Notes under the pieces: generated by a model
Told to the model about the DNA's origin: nothing
The model's database searches: none
Seen by the model: only the letters and a program-made list of their open reading frames with translations
Assembly: GCA_034638255.1 (NCBI GenBank)
Contig: JAWPGT010000002.1
Location: forward strand, 1,736,001-1,800,000
Direction of reading: 5' to 3'
DNA: 64,000 nucleotides
Source: Coprinus comatus
Taxonomy: Eukaryota; Basidiomycota; Agaricomycetes; Agaricales; Agaricaceae
Translations under genes and position numbers: made by a program
Part shown: in pieces, positions 1 to 18,150 of the stretch
How positions within the stretch are numbered: position 1 is the stretch's first letter
How the letters are laid out: each line of letters starts with the position of its first letter

Positions 1-423
1 CACGCTACCTTGCCGAATTTGCCACCGGCGACAAGCGCAAGGACAGCGCCGACAAGTCCCTAGAGGCATACAAAGCTGCCTCTGATGTTGCTGTTACCGA
101 ACTCCCCCCTACACACCCCATCCGCCTCGGCCTCGCCCTAAACTTCTCAGTATTCTACTACGAAATTCTGAACAGCCCCGATCGTGCCTGCCATCTTGCC
201 AAACAAGCATTTGACGATGCCATTGCCGAGCTCGACACGCTATCAGAAGAGAGCTACAAGGATTCCACTTTGATCATGCAACTCCTACGTGACAACCTCA
301 CATTATGGACTTCAGATATGCAAGATACTGGTACGTTTCCTGCTACTTTGTTTCACAATTGGTTTGACTAATGTCTCTGCAGATAACAAGGAGGAGGCCG
401 CTGATGCCCCCGCCGATGAGTAA
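1..423 (+). CDS. 14-3-3 protein, C-terminal part (cut by window start)
   Basis: This is the C-terminal portion of a 14-3-3 phosphoserine/phosphothreonine-binding adaptor, a cytosolic dimer acting in signalling and cell-cycle control. The translated segment shows the hallmark last helices: [15 protein letters not shown], then [23 protein letters not shown], and the near-invariant [13 protein letters not shown]. An intron at 331-382 (gtacgt...ctgcag) separates the final helix from a short acidic tail rich in Glu, Ala and Asp, which ends at TAA 421-423. The N-terminal half lies to the left of the window. Fungi usually carry one or two 14-3-3 genes, so a precise symbol is not assigned. Family identity is very secure. 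Confidence 0.95.
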
Positions 424-690
424 ATCCAGCAATCACACGCTCCATTCCTTGCACTCCCTCGCGACAGGCTGTCGCGGTACTCATAGCATCAATTCTCATG
501 TCGTTCTCTCACGTCGGTTATTGCAGATTTCATTTTATTCTCATTAGTTACTTGTTCTTTTGTCAATTCATATATTTCGATTGAATTGGATGGGTGAATT
601 TCGAAACACATTTGCGTGAGAAACTAGTTGTCATATCATCACAGCAATATTTTCAGAGTGCACAACGTTTCGGGTCTTCATCGCGACGAT

Positions 691-3600
691 ATGCTGTCGA
701 CAAGAGCAGCACTGGTGTTATTCACTCTCGCGGCTATTCCTCTCTTCTTGCTTACAGGACTCAATCTTGTAGAAACACTTTCTCCGCAGGGATGCCGCAT
801 GTCATACATGTCGAGCTCTTATGTATTGCAAGTAGACTTTAACTCCTCTTGGACCCCTTTGGCCAGGCGCTACAGCCTCTGGCTATACCGGGAGGTTGGC
901 TGGGACACTCAGGTGCGTGAAAGTCGAAAGTAGTAACAACTATATTCCCAACCATGGACAGGCACCAAATGGATTGCCTGTGTTATTTATACCAGGGAAT
1001 GCTGGCTCCTCTCACCAGGTGCGATCTATAGCATCATCCGCTAGTAGGCAATACTATTCTTCGCCTGGACGAGTCGCAGAACACTTTCGCTCGAGAAATC
1101 TCAAACCGTTAGACTTTTATGCGGGTAGGTTATAATAAGAGGTCATAAGCCACACGAACTTATCTATCATAGTTGAGTTCAACGAAGACCTAACGGCTTT
1201 CCATGGATCCACTTTACAATCACAGATTGACTATACTTCTAAGGCAGTCGAATATATTCTGTCTCAGTATCCATCAAAGACGCCTCTTGTGATACTTGGT
1301 CATTCGATGGGTGGTATTGTTGGTACAGCCCTATTACCTTCCGAGCGTATATCCAGCATTATCACAATGTCGACGCCTCACACGTTACCCCCGGCTCGTT
1401 TTGATTCTCGGATAGACCACATATATGACAAAGTATGGAAAACCCTTGCCAATGATTCTACTCCGATTGTGTCCTTATGTGGTGGCGCAACTGATATGAT
1501 GGTTTCCTCGGAATCATGCATATTGCCATTCGAGAACAAATACAGGAAGACAGTATTCACATCTGCATTAGAGGGTGCCTGGACTGGCGTAGGGCATCAA
1601 GAAATGGTCTGGTGCCATCAGGTTCGCTGGCGCATCGCGAGAGCCGTCTTGGAACTCGGTCCGTTGGATTCATCGAAAACACGGAGCTCAGTCTTTGATA
1701 GGTGGCTTCGTGACGGCCATGCTTTACCTTCTGGTACCTCTGGATATCCAAATGGCGAACCCGAACTTCTGCTTTCTGATAGAAATTCCTATGATATCAT
1801 ACCCTCCAATCTACAGCTTGTACGAAAGCCTGTTGGTGACCGTGTTTATTTGCTTCCTATACCAGCCATCGGGGACCAACCTGCTACCAGACTGAATGTA
1901 CTGGTAGGACATGGCTCTATTCCTCCCGTCTCCCCAGAGATAGGACATTCCCTACGAATTTCAGTTTACATTTGCTCTTCAAACGGGGTAGAAAACAGCT
2001 CGATCGGCTGCAAACTTCGGAACCCGAGTGCCCTCAAACTTATTCCTCGACCTACTCCTGGAAAACCATTTCCAAGTCCGAGAATTGGTACCGAGCCATC
2101 TTCTGGAGGCGTTGATGAATCTGAGGGTGTTGTTCTCTATGAGGCAAAAATATTGCCAGAAGAAGGCCAATGGGTAGGGATCAAAGTCGAGAATGGCCAT
2201 GGAGATGGCTGGGTAACAGCAGGATTTGACCAAAACGAACCAATAACAAATGTAATATCGACTATATGTGCGTCTGTCACATTAGCTTTAGCTTGCTTAG
2301 GATTAATGGAGTTCTCTGTCATTTTAGCTCTACTTTGGCGAGCCGCGTTCGTGAAGGTTGAGGCAAAAGGCTCGATAAGGCTGGACATTCATTTTCCTCA
2401 ACTATTGTCCAATGCCCTCCTTGTTTATCGTATTACCCCCCGATTCTCCGATGGAACGAGCTGCTCAGGTATGATCGTTAGTACACGTAAACTGCAGATC
2501 GCTGACGAAATATCAGATACACTTCTACCCCCTTTAGTGCTTCATACTTCACACTCTGTAGAATCACACTTTTACCCTCTGATTCCGGCGGGTAATCGAC
2601 GCATCCTTTTACACACTCATCAGCCCGCTCCTTATCATGCCCGGCTGGGCGGAGACGGGAATGGCATTAACTTTACCATTTATTCGTCTGGTAATTCTGG
2701 TTGTATCAACTCTCTGCATGAGTTGGACTTGTCTGTAGACTGGTCAGCTACCTTTGGACGGCTGTCGACTCGCTATCTGATTACTCTTGTGGCCTGGTCA
2801 ACCGGGATTTCGGCCCTGCTATTTTTCCTTTGTCTGAGGATTTTCAACCGAAGTGGTGAGCACAGGTACTTTCCCTGAGTTTACGGGTTTTGATCCCCCA
2901 TTTAGGATCCATGCCAACTGTTAGTCAAACACTGCAGAATTACGAGACGACACTGCTGCGTTTCATGCTTCCTGCATCTATATTTGCTTCTTTACTCCCT
3001 TGGCCTAGACAATTTTACTTGGGCCTTGGAAGTTCTGGACTGTTCGCGCCCCTGGCTGCGGTGCTTTTACTTATTGCGTCTGGCATGACTATCTTCAGTT
3101 GGTGGGCCTTGAGGCTCCTTCTATGGGTGACAAAACCATTTGCAAAGTTACTGGTTTCGAGGTGAGGAGGTGGCAATTAAATCGCTTAACAAATAGTCGC
3201 TTATCAGATTGCGACCCTGATAGGCAACACACAGGGTCGAGTGCGGGTAGATCCACCCTCATCTCAATGTGCATCATATTTACACTCATATTTTTCTTTG
3301 TGCCGTGGCAAGTGGCTTATCTGGGCTGTTGGATCTATCAATTCTTCAGCTGCGCTGCGACTGAGGTATCGGCTATGTCGAGCGATCGAACAGTGGAAGA
3401 ATACCCTTTTTTCGAACGCTCCGAGCAAGCGATTAATAACGTTAACACTAGTCCGCATCAGGGAACCTCACGGATAAAAGCTCAAACCCTGATTCATGAA
3501 GATAATTACCGCTTGAATTTACATATCTTATTATTCATGACATGGCTGCTTCCCCTCGTTGCTCCTGTACTTGCAGTTTGGGTGAGAACTTTGCTAACAG

Positions 3601-3934
3601 CCGGCTTAACGACACCTTTTGATGGTGATCATAATTTTATGAATGTGGCACCTTTTTTGGTTTTGGTTGACTTTGCATCTTGGACAACGAGTCCGATATT
3701 TATACAACATCGGTTGGTCACAATCAATTATAATTCATCCTTCAATATCTGACTCCATATTTACCCAGTCTTGAAGGCCGTGTCTCCGCAACTTGGCCAC
3801 TTTTGGGTGTCACCATTATCTCCTTCCTGGTCGGAGGAACTAGACCTCATAGGATTTTTGACATGGCGACATTTTCCATAGGCTTACTGGTTTTCTTTAG
3901 AATAGGGCAGGGATATTGGGGCAGTCCTTCATAG
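691..3934 (+). CDS. BST1: GPI inositol-deacylase (BST1/PGAP1 family)
   Basis: This enzyme removes the acyl chain from the inositol of GPI anchors in the ER, which allows GPI-protein exit and quality control. Six exons (introns 913-961, 1125-1172, 2856-2905, 3162-3196, 3713-3768) give a 1,001-residue frame. The start is the first in-frame ATG. It is followed by a signal-anchor helix and the family block FNSSWTPLARRYSLWLYREV. The lipase nucleophile lies in GHSMGG (Ser about 173), preceded by LFIPGNAGSSHQVRS. The C-terminal half has several membrane helices, including the conserved TWLLPLVAPVLAVWVR and TTPFDGDHN blocks. The 35-nt intron at 3162-3196 is very short but is the one that keeps frame. 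Length fits fungal homologs. Confidence 0.93.
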
Positions 3935-5087
3935 CGGCGAGAATTGATGTATAAAGTAAAGGGTTTAGGATTTCTCAACGATTTTTCGACACTCACTTAC
4001 ATTGACACCCCGCTTTGGACGTTTGGGTTATTTTTATGACGATATGATAGAAGGCTGTGCAACAATCACCTTCTTTGATCTAGATTAAGAATAGTACTTA
4101 CATAGATTTCTAGAATAGCCTTTCGTCGATTTGCGGCCTTTCAGAGGAGAAATGGAATAATTGTATTCTGTCATTCTCCCAACCTCACTTGCATTATACC
4201 ACACATTCTGCGTAAGCTTCTGCTAGGTTGGATCCACATTGGGATCGATAGTTGTCATGCATTATATAGGGTCGCGTGTCTGAACTCAATTCTAACCCTT
4301 GACAGCTTCCGAGAAGCGGAAGCATCGATAGTCAGTGGGCGTTTTAAATGTTCTGGGTCAGAAAATGGACATGCTTTTATGAGCATTATTATGTCGCCGT
4401 ATTGAAATAACTCAGCCGTCTTATTGTGATACAGAACTAACCATCATTTCATCGTGGGGACCTCGTGTGTTGTATGGGGCGTTTGGGTAAAAAAGGGAAC
4501 TCCATTAAGCTCGGTGACGGGAAAATTGCTACGGCACCTCCCGGTGGTTGCCCGGGGAGGCCAAACACTACAATGGCTTTCTCAGCCGTACCGAATATGA
4601 GAACAGCTATCTCTATGTAATCCAAAATCCAGTACGGTGTTGATAGATCACGAGAGATGGTGGATACCAATTGCGGTTTGCCATCCGCATGGCGATGTTG
4701 TGAGATTAAGGTGTGACTTGTTTCTCCCAAAATATCTTTGGAGTCGCAGGGGTCAAAAGGGCCTCATTGAGTCGGGGCACATAAAAATCAGCTGGCATTG
4801 TATACAGACAGTGTGGTGGGTGGTATAAAAGATCCCACGGATTGCTTTTTGTTTAAGTTGATTCTGGATGGTCTTCAAGACTTTCCGGTGGTGGAGGAGT
4901 GACAGCCAAGGAACAGCGGATCCCTGTGATCTGTATAAATGGCAATTATCCCACGAAGAACCACTCGAGTAACATAACCTGGTCTAGTTTAAACTCCGCC
5001 ACTTACACTCTTAACATCCGCTACCCTCAGAACGCCTGGAATTGGTCCTCATTTCACTCAGAAAAAACAACGTACGACCTCTCTGAC
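3935..5087. other. intergenic region, no gene seen
   Basis: About 1.15 kb lies between the GPI inositol-deacylase stop and the first ATG of the histone demethylase. The only sizeable reading frame is a 93-codon minus-strand frame at 4449-4730, with no recognisable motif and no splice partners. The right part is the presumed promoter and 5' UTR of the demethylase gene. The frame upstream of 5088 stays open back to 4899 but contains no ATG. Confidence 0.6.
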
Positions 5088-11172
<6,085 letters not shown>

Positions 11173-11564
11173 TTGTTTGGTTTTATAGTTGTGTTTTTCC
11201 TCTGGGTCCATAATTTTCGTCTTGTTGTATGTTTCTTTCTCCTTTTTGTCATTTTTCTTTACTTGTCGCGCTTTGCTTGTGCTTTTTTCATGTCCCACAT
11301 GTCATATTTCTCCATGCTCTGCGCCACTCATTCTCCTGTCACCTCGTAATTTTTCTCTTTCTCTTTTGTCACTATCCACTAGGAAATACATGTCCATAGC
11401 TTAGTCAATGCTGAGATTGCAAGTTAATTAAGTGATGGTATGTTGTCTAACTAATAACTATCAACTTGAAGAATAATAAGCCAGAAGACCCAAAAGAAAT
11501 TGTCCACCCGTAAAACTCGAAGACCATCAGTGTTCATTGACATAACATAATAATCAATATGGGT
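11173..11564. other. convergent 3' intergenic region
   Basis: This T-rich stretch lies between two convergent genes, the demethylase on the plus strand and the CorA transporter on the minus strand. It presumably holds both 3' UTRs. A 71-codon plus-strand frame at 11189-11404 is low-complexity (Phe/Leu/Ser from T-runs) and is not considered a gene. Confidence 0.6.
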
Positions 11565-14121
11565 TCATCGTCGAACCATAAATCTATATGTCGAGTATCC
11601 TCCGATAGCTGCAAAGGCAGCAAGACAAGCAATAATTGAAATAAACCACGCGTATCCCTGAATTTAAGTGGGCTTGGCACAGGTATAAGATCATAGAAGG
11701 GTGGTTAGGACGTACTGTTGCATCTTGACCTGGAACATGAACGTTCATACCCCAAAGACCTGAAAAAATTCTCCGTGATTAGTACAAGTCACATAACTAG
11801 AGGAGGTTTGACATACCGGTTATTAAGTTCATAGGAATCAGGACTGTACCCAAAGCAGTTAGTTTAGAAAGAACGTCGTTAATCTGGTTATTGGCGTCTG
11901 TCATCTCAATGGATATTTGCGCAAGGTAATTGGAGTGTGAACGTGATAGGATCTTTTCATAATGATTCAAGTTTTGAGTCATTGTAATCAAATGGTCTTG
12001 GATATCTGAAAGATAAAGGCCCTATACATTTATCAAGGTTATCAATTAGTGGTTTGGGTTAAAGAGAGAAAGAGACGTACGATATCAGAAGTAGGTGCTA
12101 CCCGCCAATTCTCATTACACCTCTTTGCTAAACCTTTAACAACGTCTGCTTTACTGCCCATTAACCTTAATAAACCCATAACCTTCTTTCTACACGTTCC
12201 AATCCTCCTTAACATGTCACTTTGTTCCGCTTCTTTAAGTATAAGTACAAGCTCATCGATACTGTCGACTTCATATTCGATGCCTTGAATAAGTGGACCG
12301 AAAGCATCAGTGATATCATCAATAAGGGCATAAGAAATCCAATCGGATGTAACGTTGATGTAATCTTTGAGTTGCTTGATCCGTCTTCTAACATTTTGCG
12401 GATGTGGTGTTGTTTGGAAATGGAACTATATAGTCAAAGAGTATGAATGCTCGAATCAATCATCTGAATAACACATAAATAGGAGATGGAGACTCAACTG
12501 ATAGGATACCTTCTCGGAAAACGATGATATACATATTTAAGGGTTCCAAATGGGTAGGGCTATATTGATCCTGATCGAAACTGCGGAAACAAACAAGGTA
12601 ATAATTCCGGAAGAGTTCGATTTTTTCCCGGGTTTCCTCCATAAGAATATCCTCGGTAGTCAAGGGATGGATGGCAAAAACCTTTAATTAGACCAAGAAG
12701 GAAAGAGAAATCAACATGACGTCTCTACGTTTAAATATAGAAATATGGAGGAAATTTACCTTGCTTAACATTTTCATTTCTTCGTCCGTAGGGTTCAATA
12801 CATCAAGCCACCATGTCTTACTGTCTGTATCTGTGTAAGCAGGACCTGCTCCAGAAGGTGGACTTGTTTTAGTATCGACCCCAAAAGAACGTCTGTTAGC
12901 AAAGTTGCTCGTGTTAGAGGAATAGGAGGCGTCAAATACAGGTGGCCTAGAATTATTGGTAGATTCATTGGGAGGATTATGAGGTGGTGAAAAAATGGGA
13001 CGGGAAGGTTGCCGTGTATCTCTCATACGATCAAATGAGCCATGTGATGGATTGATTCCGGAAAAGAGCTCCTCAAAGGTTTGACCGTCAGCAGGTATTT
13101 CGCTTAGACTTCGGGCATGAATCGTGGCCGATAAGGTATTAGAGTAAAACGAGAATCGATAGGGTCGGTCATGACCGGTGTTGAGAATACCAGGGGGTGC
13201 CATTCCAGCAGAATTAGAAACTCCAGCGATATTGTCGTAAGATGATCCTGATTGACCACCGAGTACGAAGCCTAGGCGAGCTGAGAGAGACGAAGGTGGT
13301 TCCCCAGCGTTCTCAAAAAGGGCCATTTTACCTCCAATGCCCTTTCTGTGACGACGAGGGTTGGGGTTGCTTTGACTAAGTTTGCGTTGACGGAGTGCCC
13401 TGACGGAAGAACCTTCCTCTTGGTGGCCTTCCTGCACCTCGTCAGTAGCAGGTGCCTTTCCCCGAAGAGCACTTGGAGTAAATCTCGTCACCATTGGTGA
13501 ATTAAGACCAAGTCTTTCCTTCTCCGCCGCCGCATATTCCTCCATCCTCGAGAAATCAAAGGTAGACCGCGAAACATTGGCCTGATATGTCGGCAAGTCA
13601 TAGTTAGAAACCGATGGATTCTCAATATCGTTTGAGTTGCTCTGCGCCAGTGAAACAAGAAGACTAGGATCGTGAGCCCCCGAGTGGATATGATGCAAGT
13701 CTGTAATTGAAGGAGGACGAAGAGGGGTTAAGGAGTCGGTATCGACACTCTCCTCATGGACTATGTCAGGACTAGCCTCTAGGTCGTGTTCTTCGTGTGG
13801 TGATAGGGCAGATAAAGTTGGAAAATTGTGGTCCGGCGGAGGTTGGGACTCGTAAGGAGAGATGGGAACCGGCGAGGATATATGAAGAACTTCTCTGCGT
13901 GCCCGAGAAAGCTGCATGGCCATGTCAACGTCCATGGTCCGTTGGCGTTCCCGTACCTGGGGGTCATTGGGGTCAAAAGACCGTACTCGGGTCGGTGAAT
14001 GCTTTGCCCGACTTGTTATATCGCTCCCAGGAGAATCGCTGCGTCGGTGCGAGGGCGACCCGCCCCTGATTGAAATAGGTGAGCTCGACAGTACCGGCAC
14101 ATCATGGGGTGGTGAACTCAT
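11565..14121 (-). CDS. CorA-family magnesium transporter (Mnr2/Alr type)
   Basis: This is a CorA divalent-cation channel, of about 745 residues over several exons. The first exon encodes a roughly 450-residue Ser/Pro-rich disordered N-terminus that runs into the conserved TWWLDVLNPTDEEMKML block. Splicing then joins VFAIHPLTTEDI, a helical domain, and the inner helix ending VLIPMNLITG. The signature GMN tripeptide is encoded at 11743-11751 (LWGMNVHVPGQ). A second membrane helix follows (AWFISIIACLAAFAAIGG), then a short basic tail and the stop at 11565-11567. The long N-terminal extension with the WWLDV block resembles fungal Mnr2, which moves vacuolar Mg2+, but Alr-type plasma-membrane function cannot be excluded. 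Confidence 0.92.
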
Positions 14122-14210
14122 AGTTGGCGAATCATCTTACTCACACACACCTCTGCAACCCGCCGGACTTACATAAGACCTATAATGTTGCTTTTTTCTG
14201 CCTTATACAA

Positions 14211-14303
14211 GCCCTCGTTGTCTAATGGTTATGACGTCAGACTTCTACAGCTGCGAAGTTGACTGACATCTGGAGGTTGCGGGTTCGAATCCCGCCGGGG
14301 GTT
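14211..14303 (+). tRNA. tRNA-Arg(UCU), intron-containing, copy 1
   Basis: The cloverleaf is directly readable. Acceptor stem GCCCTCG pairs with CGGGGGT, the D arm is GTC/GAC, and the anticodon stem TCAGA pairs with TCTGG. The loop is CTTCTA with anticodon TCT, and the T arm is GCGGG-TTCGAAT-CCCGC. A 20-nt intron sits one base 3' of the anticodon, the canonical nuclear position. The CCA is not encoded. A run of ten T at 14317-14326 is the Pol III terminator. Confidence 0.93.
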
Positions 14304-14316
14304 AAATGTGAAGATC

Positions 14317-14326
14317 TTTTTTTTTT
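14317..14326 (+). terminator. Pol III terminator of tRNA-Arg copy 1
   Basis: An uninterrupted run of ten T begins 14 nt after the tRNA 3' end on the coding strand, which is a standard RNA polymerase III stop signal. Confidence 0.8.
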
Positions 14327-14490
14327 GCCTAGACCTCTGCACTTTTGTAGTGCAAGATAATACAAGCGCCAACCCACAAAAGAACTGGAGATTGAACTGA
14401 TGTGTAAATTGATAAGTATATTTCCATCTCTAAATGTCATAGACATCAACAAAGAAAGCCCGTCCAACATTAAGTGACAACTACCACTAA

Positions 14491-14583
14491 GCCCTCGTTG
14501 TCTAATGGCTATGACGTCAGACTTCTAGCAACGACAAGTTGACTGGTATCTGGAGGTTGCGGGTTCGAGTCCCGCCGGGGGTT
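14491..14583 (+). tRNA. tRNA-Arg(UCU), intron-containing, copy 2
   Basis: This has the same mature sequence as copy 1 except for one base in the D loop and one in the T loop (TTCGAGT). It also carries a 20-nt intron after the anticodon. The intron differs over most of its length but keeps the block AAGTTGACTG, next to the 3' splice junction. It lies 187 nt downstream of copy 1 on the same strand. A T4 run at 14601-14604 is the likely terminator. Tandem duplication is the simplest origin. Confidence 0.92.
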
Positions 14584-15083
14584 GACTTTGTCTATAGCAA
14601 TTTTCTTGATCAGTCGCACATATCTGTGCTAAAGTGTTCAAACGAAGTAATGAATTAGTTGATTTTTTTCGTGGATATCGTGTCATACATCAGTGGATGG
14701 TCATTAAGTACGAGTCATTGTTTTTTACTACGGACATTAATGATTAATGATACGTAACATGAAGTACATTGAGAAAGAGAGGGAGAGAGAGATCATTGTA
14801 ATTTGTTGTTGCAGGTATAAAGTACTAAGTTAGGTAGGTATATGCCAAAGAATGTATAGACTATGGAAGAAGGGGAAAGAAAAGAAGAAAGAAAATATAC
14901 TCCCCATTCCCCAATTATCCAATCAAAATAAAACTCACGAAAAAAAAAAAAAAAACGAAAAACGAAGGGAGAAAGAAAAAAAAAGCCCGAAACCATTAAA
15001 AAACCACATGCATATGAACCAAAAAATATATCAACTCTCCCGAAGATTTAAATCCCAACAATAACAACTTGAAATTTCAAAAA
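14584..15083. other. intergenic, A-rich, no gene seen
   Basis: About 500 nt lie between the second tRNA and the stop codon of the Uds1 gene. The stretch contains a GA-rich tract and an A-run near 14940-14956. Short frames on both strands are low-complexity Lys or Phe strings produced by these tracts. The right end probably holds the 3' UTR of the minus-strand Uds1 gene. Confidence 0.5.
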
Positions 15084-18000
15084 TCATTTCCTCTGTTGAG
15101 CTCTAATCTGAGCTCTCAAATTCCCATTCTCCGTTTGCATACTATTCAACTCATCAAGTAACGCAATTCTCTGATTCTGTTCCAAACTTCTCATAGCCTC
15201 AATCTCATCTTCAGCCTTTTCCAATTTGATTTTCAATTCTGATATTTGAGATTCATATTGTTTTTTAAGTTTTTCAGGAACATTGGATGCTTCTTCTGCT
15301 AATGAAAGCGTTCTAGCGGATAATGAATTATTTGCTTGAGTTAGTTGATGTAATGTTTCTGCTTGTTCTGCTGCTAATGATTCGATTTGGATTTTTGAGG
15401 ATGTTAAGTGTTCGATTGTTGTATTTAGGTTTTGAATTTCTTCTTGTCTATAATACGATAAATATACTTTCAAACCCGAGAAAGAAAGAAAAAACTCACA
15501 AAACAGACAACCTAGCGACTAACCCCATATTCCTCTCCTCCATAATCCTAACTTGCTTCTGATAAGTCTCCATAGCAACATTCCCATCCTGAGCCAACTT
15601 CTGAGCTCTCTCAGCATTCTTTTTCAATAAATCATGAGCCTGAGCAAATCTGATCAACCTTTCAATCAACGCTCTATCATCACTAATCAAAGCTTGAACT
15701 CTTTGAACAAATGATTCAACAGTAAAGTTTCCTTGCCCGCTTGATCCTGTGGTTAAATTGTATACTGTTGTTGATAATGATACGGATGCGTTGTTGTTGT
15801 GAGTGTTCGGCGCTGTTGGTGTGTGAGGGGAATTTGGTGCGCTGGAATTTGAATTTCGAGTTGGCGTTGATGGATTTGGGTTGGTGGAATAAAGAGATTT
15901 AAGCGAACGAACGTCCAAGTCAGAAAGTGAATGGTTAGGATTTGGGCTAGCTGAGCTAGATGAAGAACCAATCCTTAATCCTCTCGTACTACCTGCAAAT
16001 TTAGCAGCCCGAGTTTCAGGTGAAGGAAGTATGGCCCAAAGTGAATGTAGGATAGAATAAATCTTGTTCACATCCATATCCCCTGTTTCAGTAAGTGGTA
16101 TGGCGGAGGAAGAAGGGGAAGAGAGGGAAGTGGAGATGGGAGGAATGGACCTGCTTTGAATGCTAGGTGATGAACGTGCTGATCCTGAAGTTTGAGAAGC
16201 GGCGGCAGAAGATGTTTGATCTTTGAGTATCCTGCTTTCTCTTTGCGCGAAATCTCGTTCACGACGAGCTTCTTCAAGTTCTTTGGTCAATGTTTCACGC
16301 TTATCCAAACCCAATCGAATGTCATCTTCTAATTTCCTCTTCGCATCACTCCAGTCTGCTTCAGCTCTTGCGTAACCTTCAAGTTTAGAGTGGACGGTTT
16401 GTAGATGTGATGATACGGCTTCTAGTAGACCTTTAAGGGATGTATCCCGAGAAAATAATACGATTCCATGCTCTTTGACCATTTGTCCAAGTGCTGCAAG
16501 TCCATTATCGAGTTCGTCATAGACCGCTTGAAGTTGGGTCTGACTTTCAGATCGTATGCGTTGCATTTCTTCTTGCATTTGTTGCATATCACCACCTTTA
16601 CTGCTTTCTAGCTCACCTCTCGTCTTCTCCCACTCCGACCTTTCCACTTCAATCATTCTCCTCATTTCATCCAATTCCCTTTCCTTCCCTTCCAACTGTA
16701 TTCGACTTTCTTCCCTCACTTCTCCTAAAACCTTATCCATTCCCGCATTCTCACCGTTCATCCTTTCTAAAACCTCAATCTTCCTTTCCAGGTCCTCCAT
16801 ATGCATACACTTCTCCTCCAACTCCTTTCTCTCAATTTCCCATTGATCTTTTTCTTCTAACAACTCTTGAACCTCGGTATCTAAATTTTCCAATCTTGGT
16901 AAATCTTTCTCCAAAGCCAAAATCGTATCTTCGGCGGTTTGTAGCTCAAGTCCCAACATCGTTTCAACTTCCTGTTTCTCCAATTTGACTAAAGACAACT
17001 CCCTTGTCAAATCGGCTTGTTGTTTACTTGCAGTTGACAACAATTCCATCAATTCCTTCACTTTTGATTCTAGTGTCACTACTTGTAATTTTGTGGAAGC
17101 AAGGTCTTGTGATGTTGAGATACTTGATGTTGGTATTATCGCATTTGCGTGGCCAGCAAAGAAATGAGCACCATCGAATTTGTTAGTGCTTTGAACTGTC
17201 ATGGTGCTTCGATTCGAATCATATCCAGAATCATAAGGACTGCCAACACTAGAACCGGCCACGGAACCAGAACCATTACCTTCCACGGACTGTCTCTTTT
17301 CCATCTTGCGAACAGAGTAAGATAAAACACCAGCACGATGTTCCATCAATTTGCGATGAACTTCATTAACTCGTTCAGAAATACTCCAGAGTTCTTTCTG
17401 TGCGGAATCTACCCGTCGATTCGCAGCGTCTAGTTGTTCTTCTGTTTGTTTGGAAACTTTTTTGTGAGATGCGTTCACTTTGGATAATGAGAGTGCAGCA
17501 TCTCTGATTTTTGTTTCGAGAACAAGTTTTTTCTTCATTGCGAGTAGACGAGAGTTAAGAACTTGTTGTTCCTGTATCCATTTTTTTGAGTATATATTCT
17601 TTAAGAGACCACTATGGGTGGGTGTACCTTTTTGAGTTCTTCAACCTCTTCTTGAGTAAGGACGTCAAAGTCACGACAATCAACGACAGCGTCGGAAGCC
17701 AATAGACTCATAAACATATCATCTCTTGCATTAAGTCCCGAGGAGCGTTTATCTTCGGATTTATTTACTGACTTGCGAGCAACACGGTTAATAGGGGAAG
17801 AGGGAGTTGACTGGGAGGGCGAGGATGTTGTAGGATTTGAGGAGGATGAGGCATTCAAAGGACGTGTAGCAGTATAAGGGCTTCCTATCGTTACAACTTC
17901 GTCTTCTGGCTGTTGACGAGACTTGTCTTTCTTGTTGAGAAAGAGTGCAGCTGTTGATTGGATACTGTCGCCTAGTGCGAGAGGTTTTGTGGATGGAGAC

Positions 18001-18125
18001 TGCGGGGGCCAAGATGGGCCAGACTTTACTGCCAGAGGGACTGGGGGGTCATGAGGAGGGGGTGGAGGAGGAGGTGGTGAGGAGGAGGAGGTTGTTGCGC
18101 CAAGGAGTCTGCGGACGCCGTTCAT
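15084..18125 (-). CDS. Uds1-domain coiled-coil septation protein
   Basis: This is a cytoskeletal or septation-associated protein of about 977 residues. The N-terminal 100 residues are Pro/Ser-rich (MNGVRRLLG start, then a polyproline run). The Up-regulated-During-Septation (Uds1) domain follows, beginning at ARDDMFMSLLASDAVVDCRD and continuing across an intron into LNSRLLAMKKKL and a long helix. Most of the remainder is heptad-rich coiled coil, interrupted by a low-complexity Ser/Asn/Pro segment at about residues 520-620. It ends in a short C-terminal coiled coil after an intron near 15460-15510. The start ATG (complement of 18123-18125) is the only upstream Met before the domain. It overlaps an opposite-strand ATG and lies 25 nt from the likely mdm34 start. 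Confidence 0.85.
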
Positions 18126-18150
18126 GGTGGTTGTTGACCAAGCTTACTTC

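Noticed and set aside
4449..4730. 93-codon minus-strand frame in the first large intergenic gap
   Set aside because: No recognisable motif, no splice continuation, and composition like non-coding flanks.
16491..16988. 165-codon plus-strand frame opposite the Uds1 coiled coil
   Set aside because: Antisense shadow of a Glu/Lys-rich coiled coil, giving Phe/Ser/Pro/Leu low complexity.
18124..18150. Upstream in-frame ATG adding nine residues to Mdm34
   Set aside because: The conserved family start is MSFTFNWP at 18151. The extra residues have no known counterpart and the ATG overlaps the opposite gene's start.
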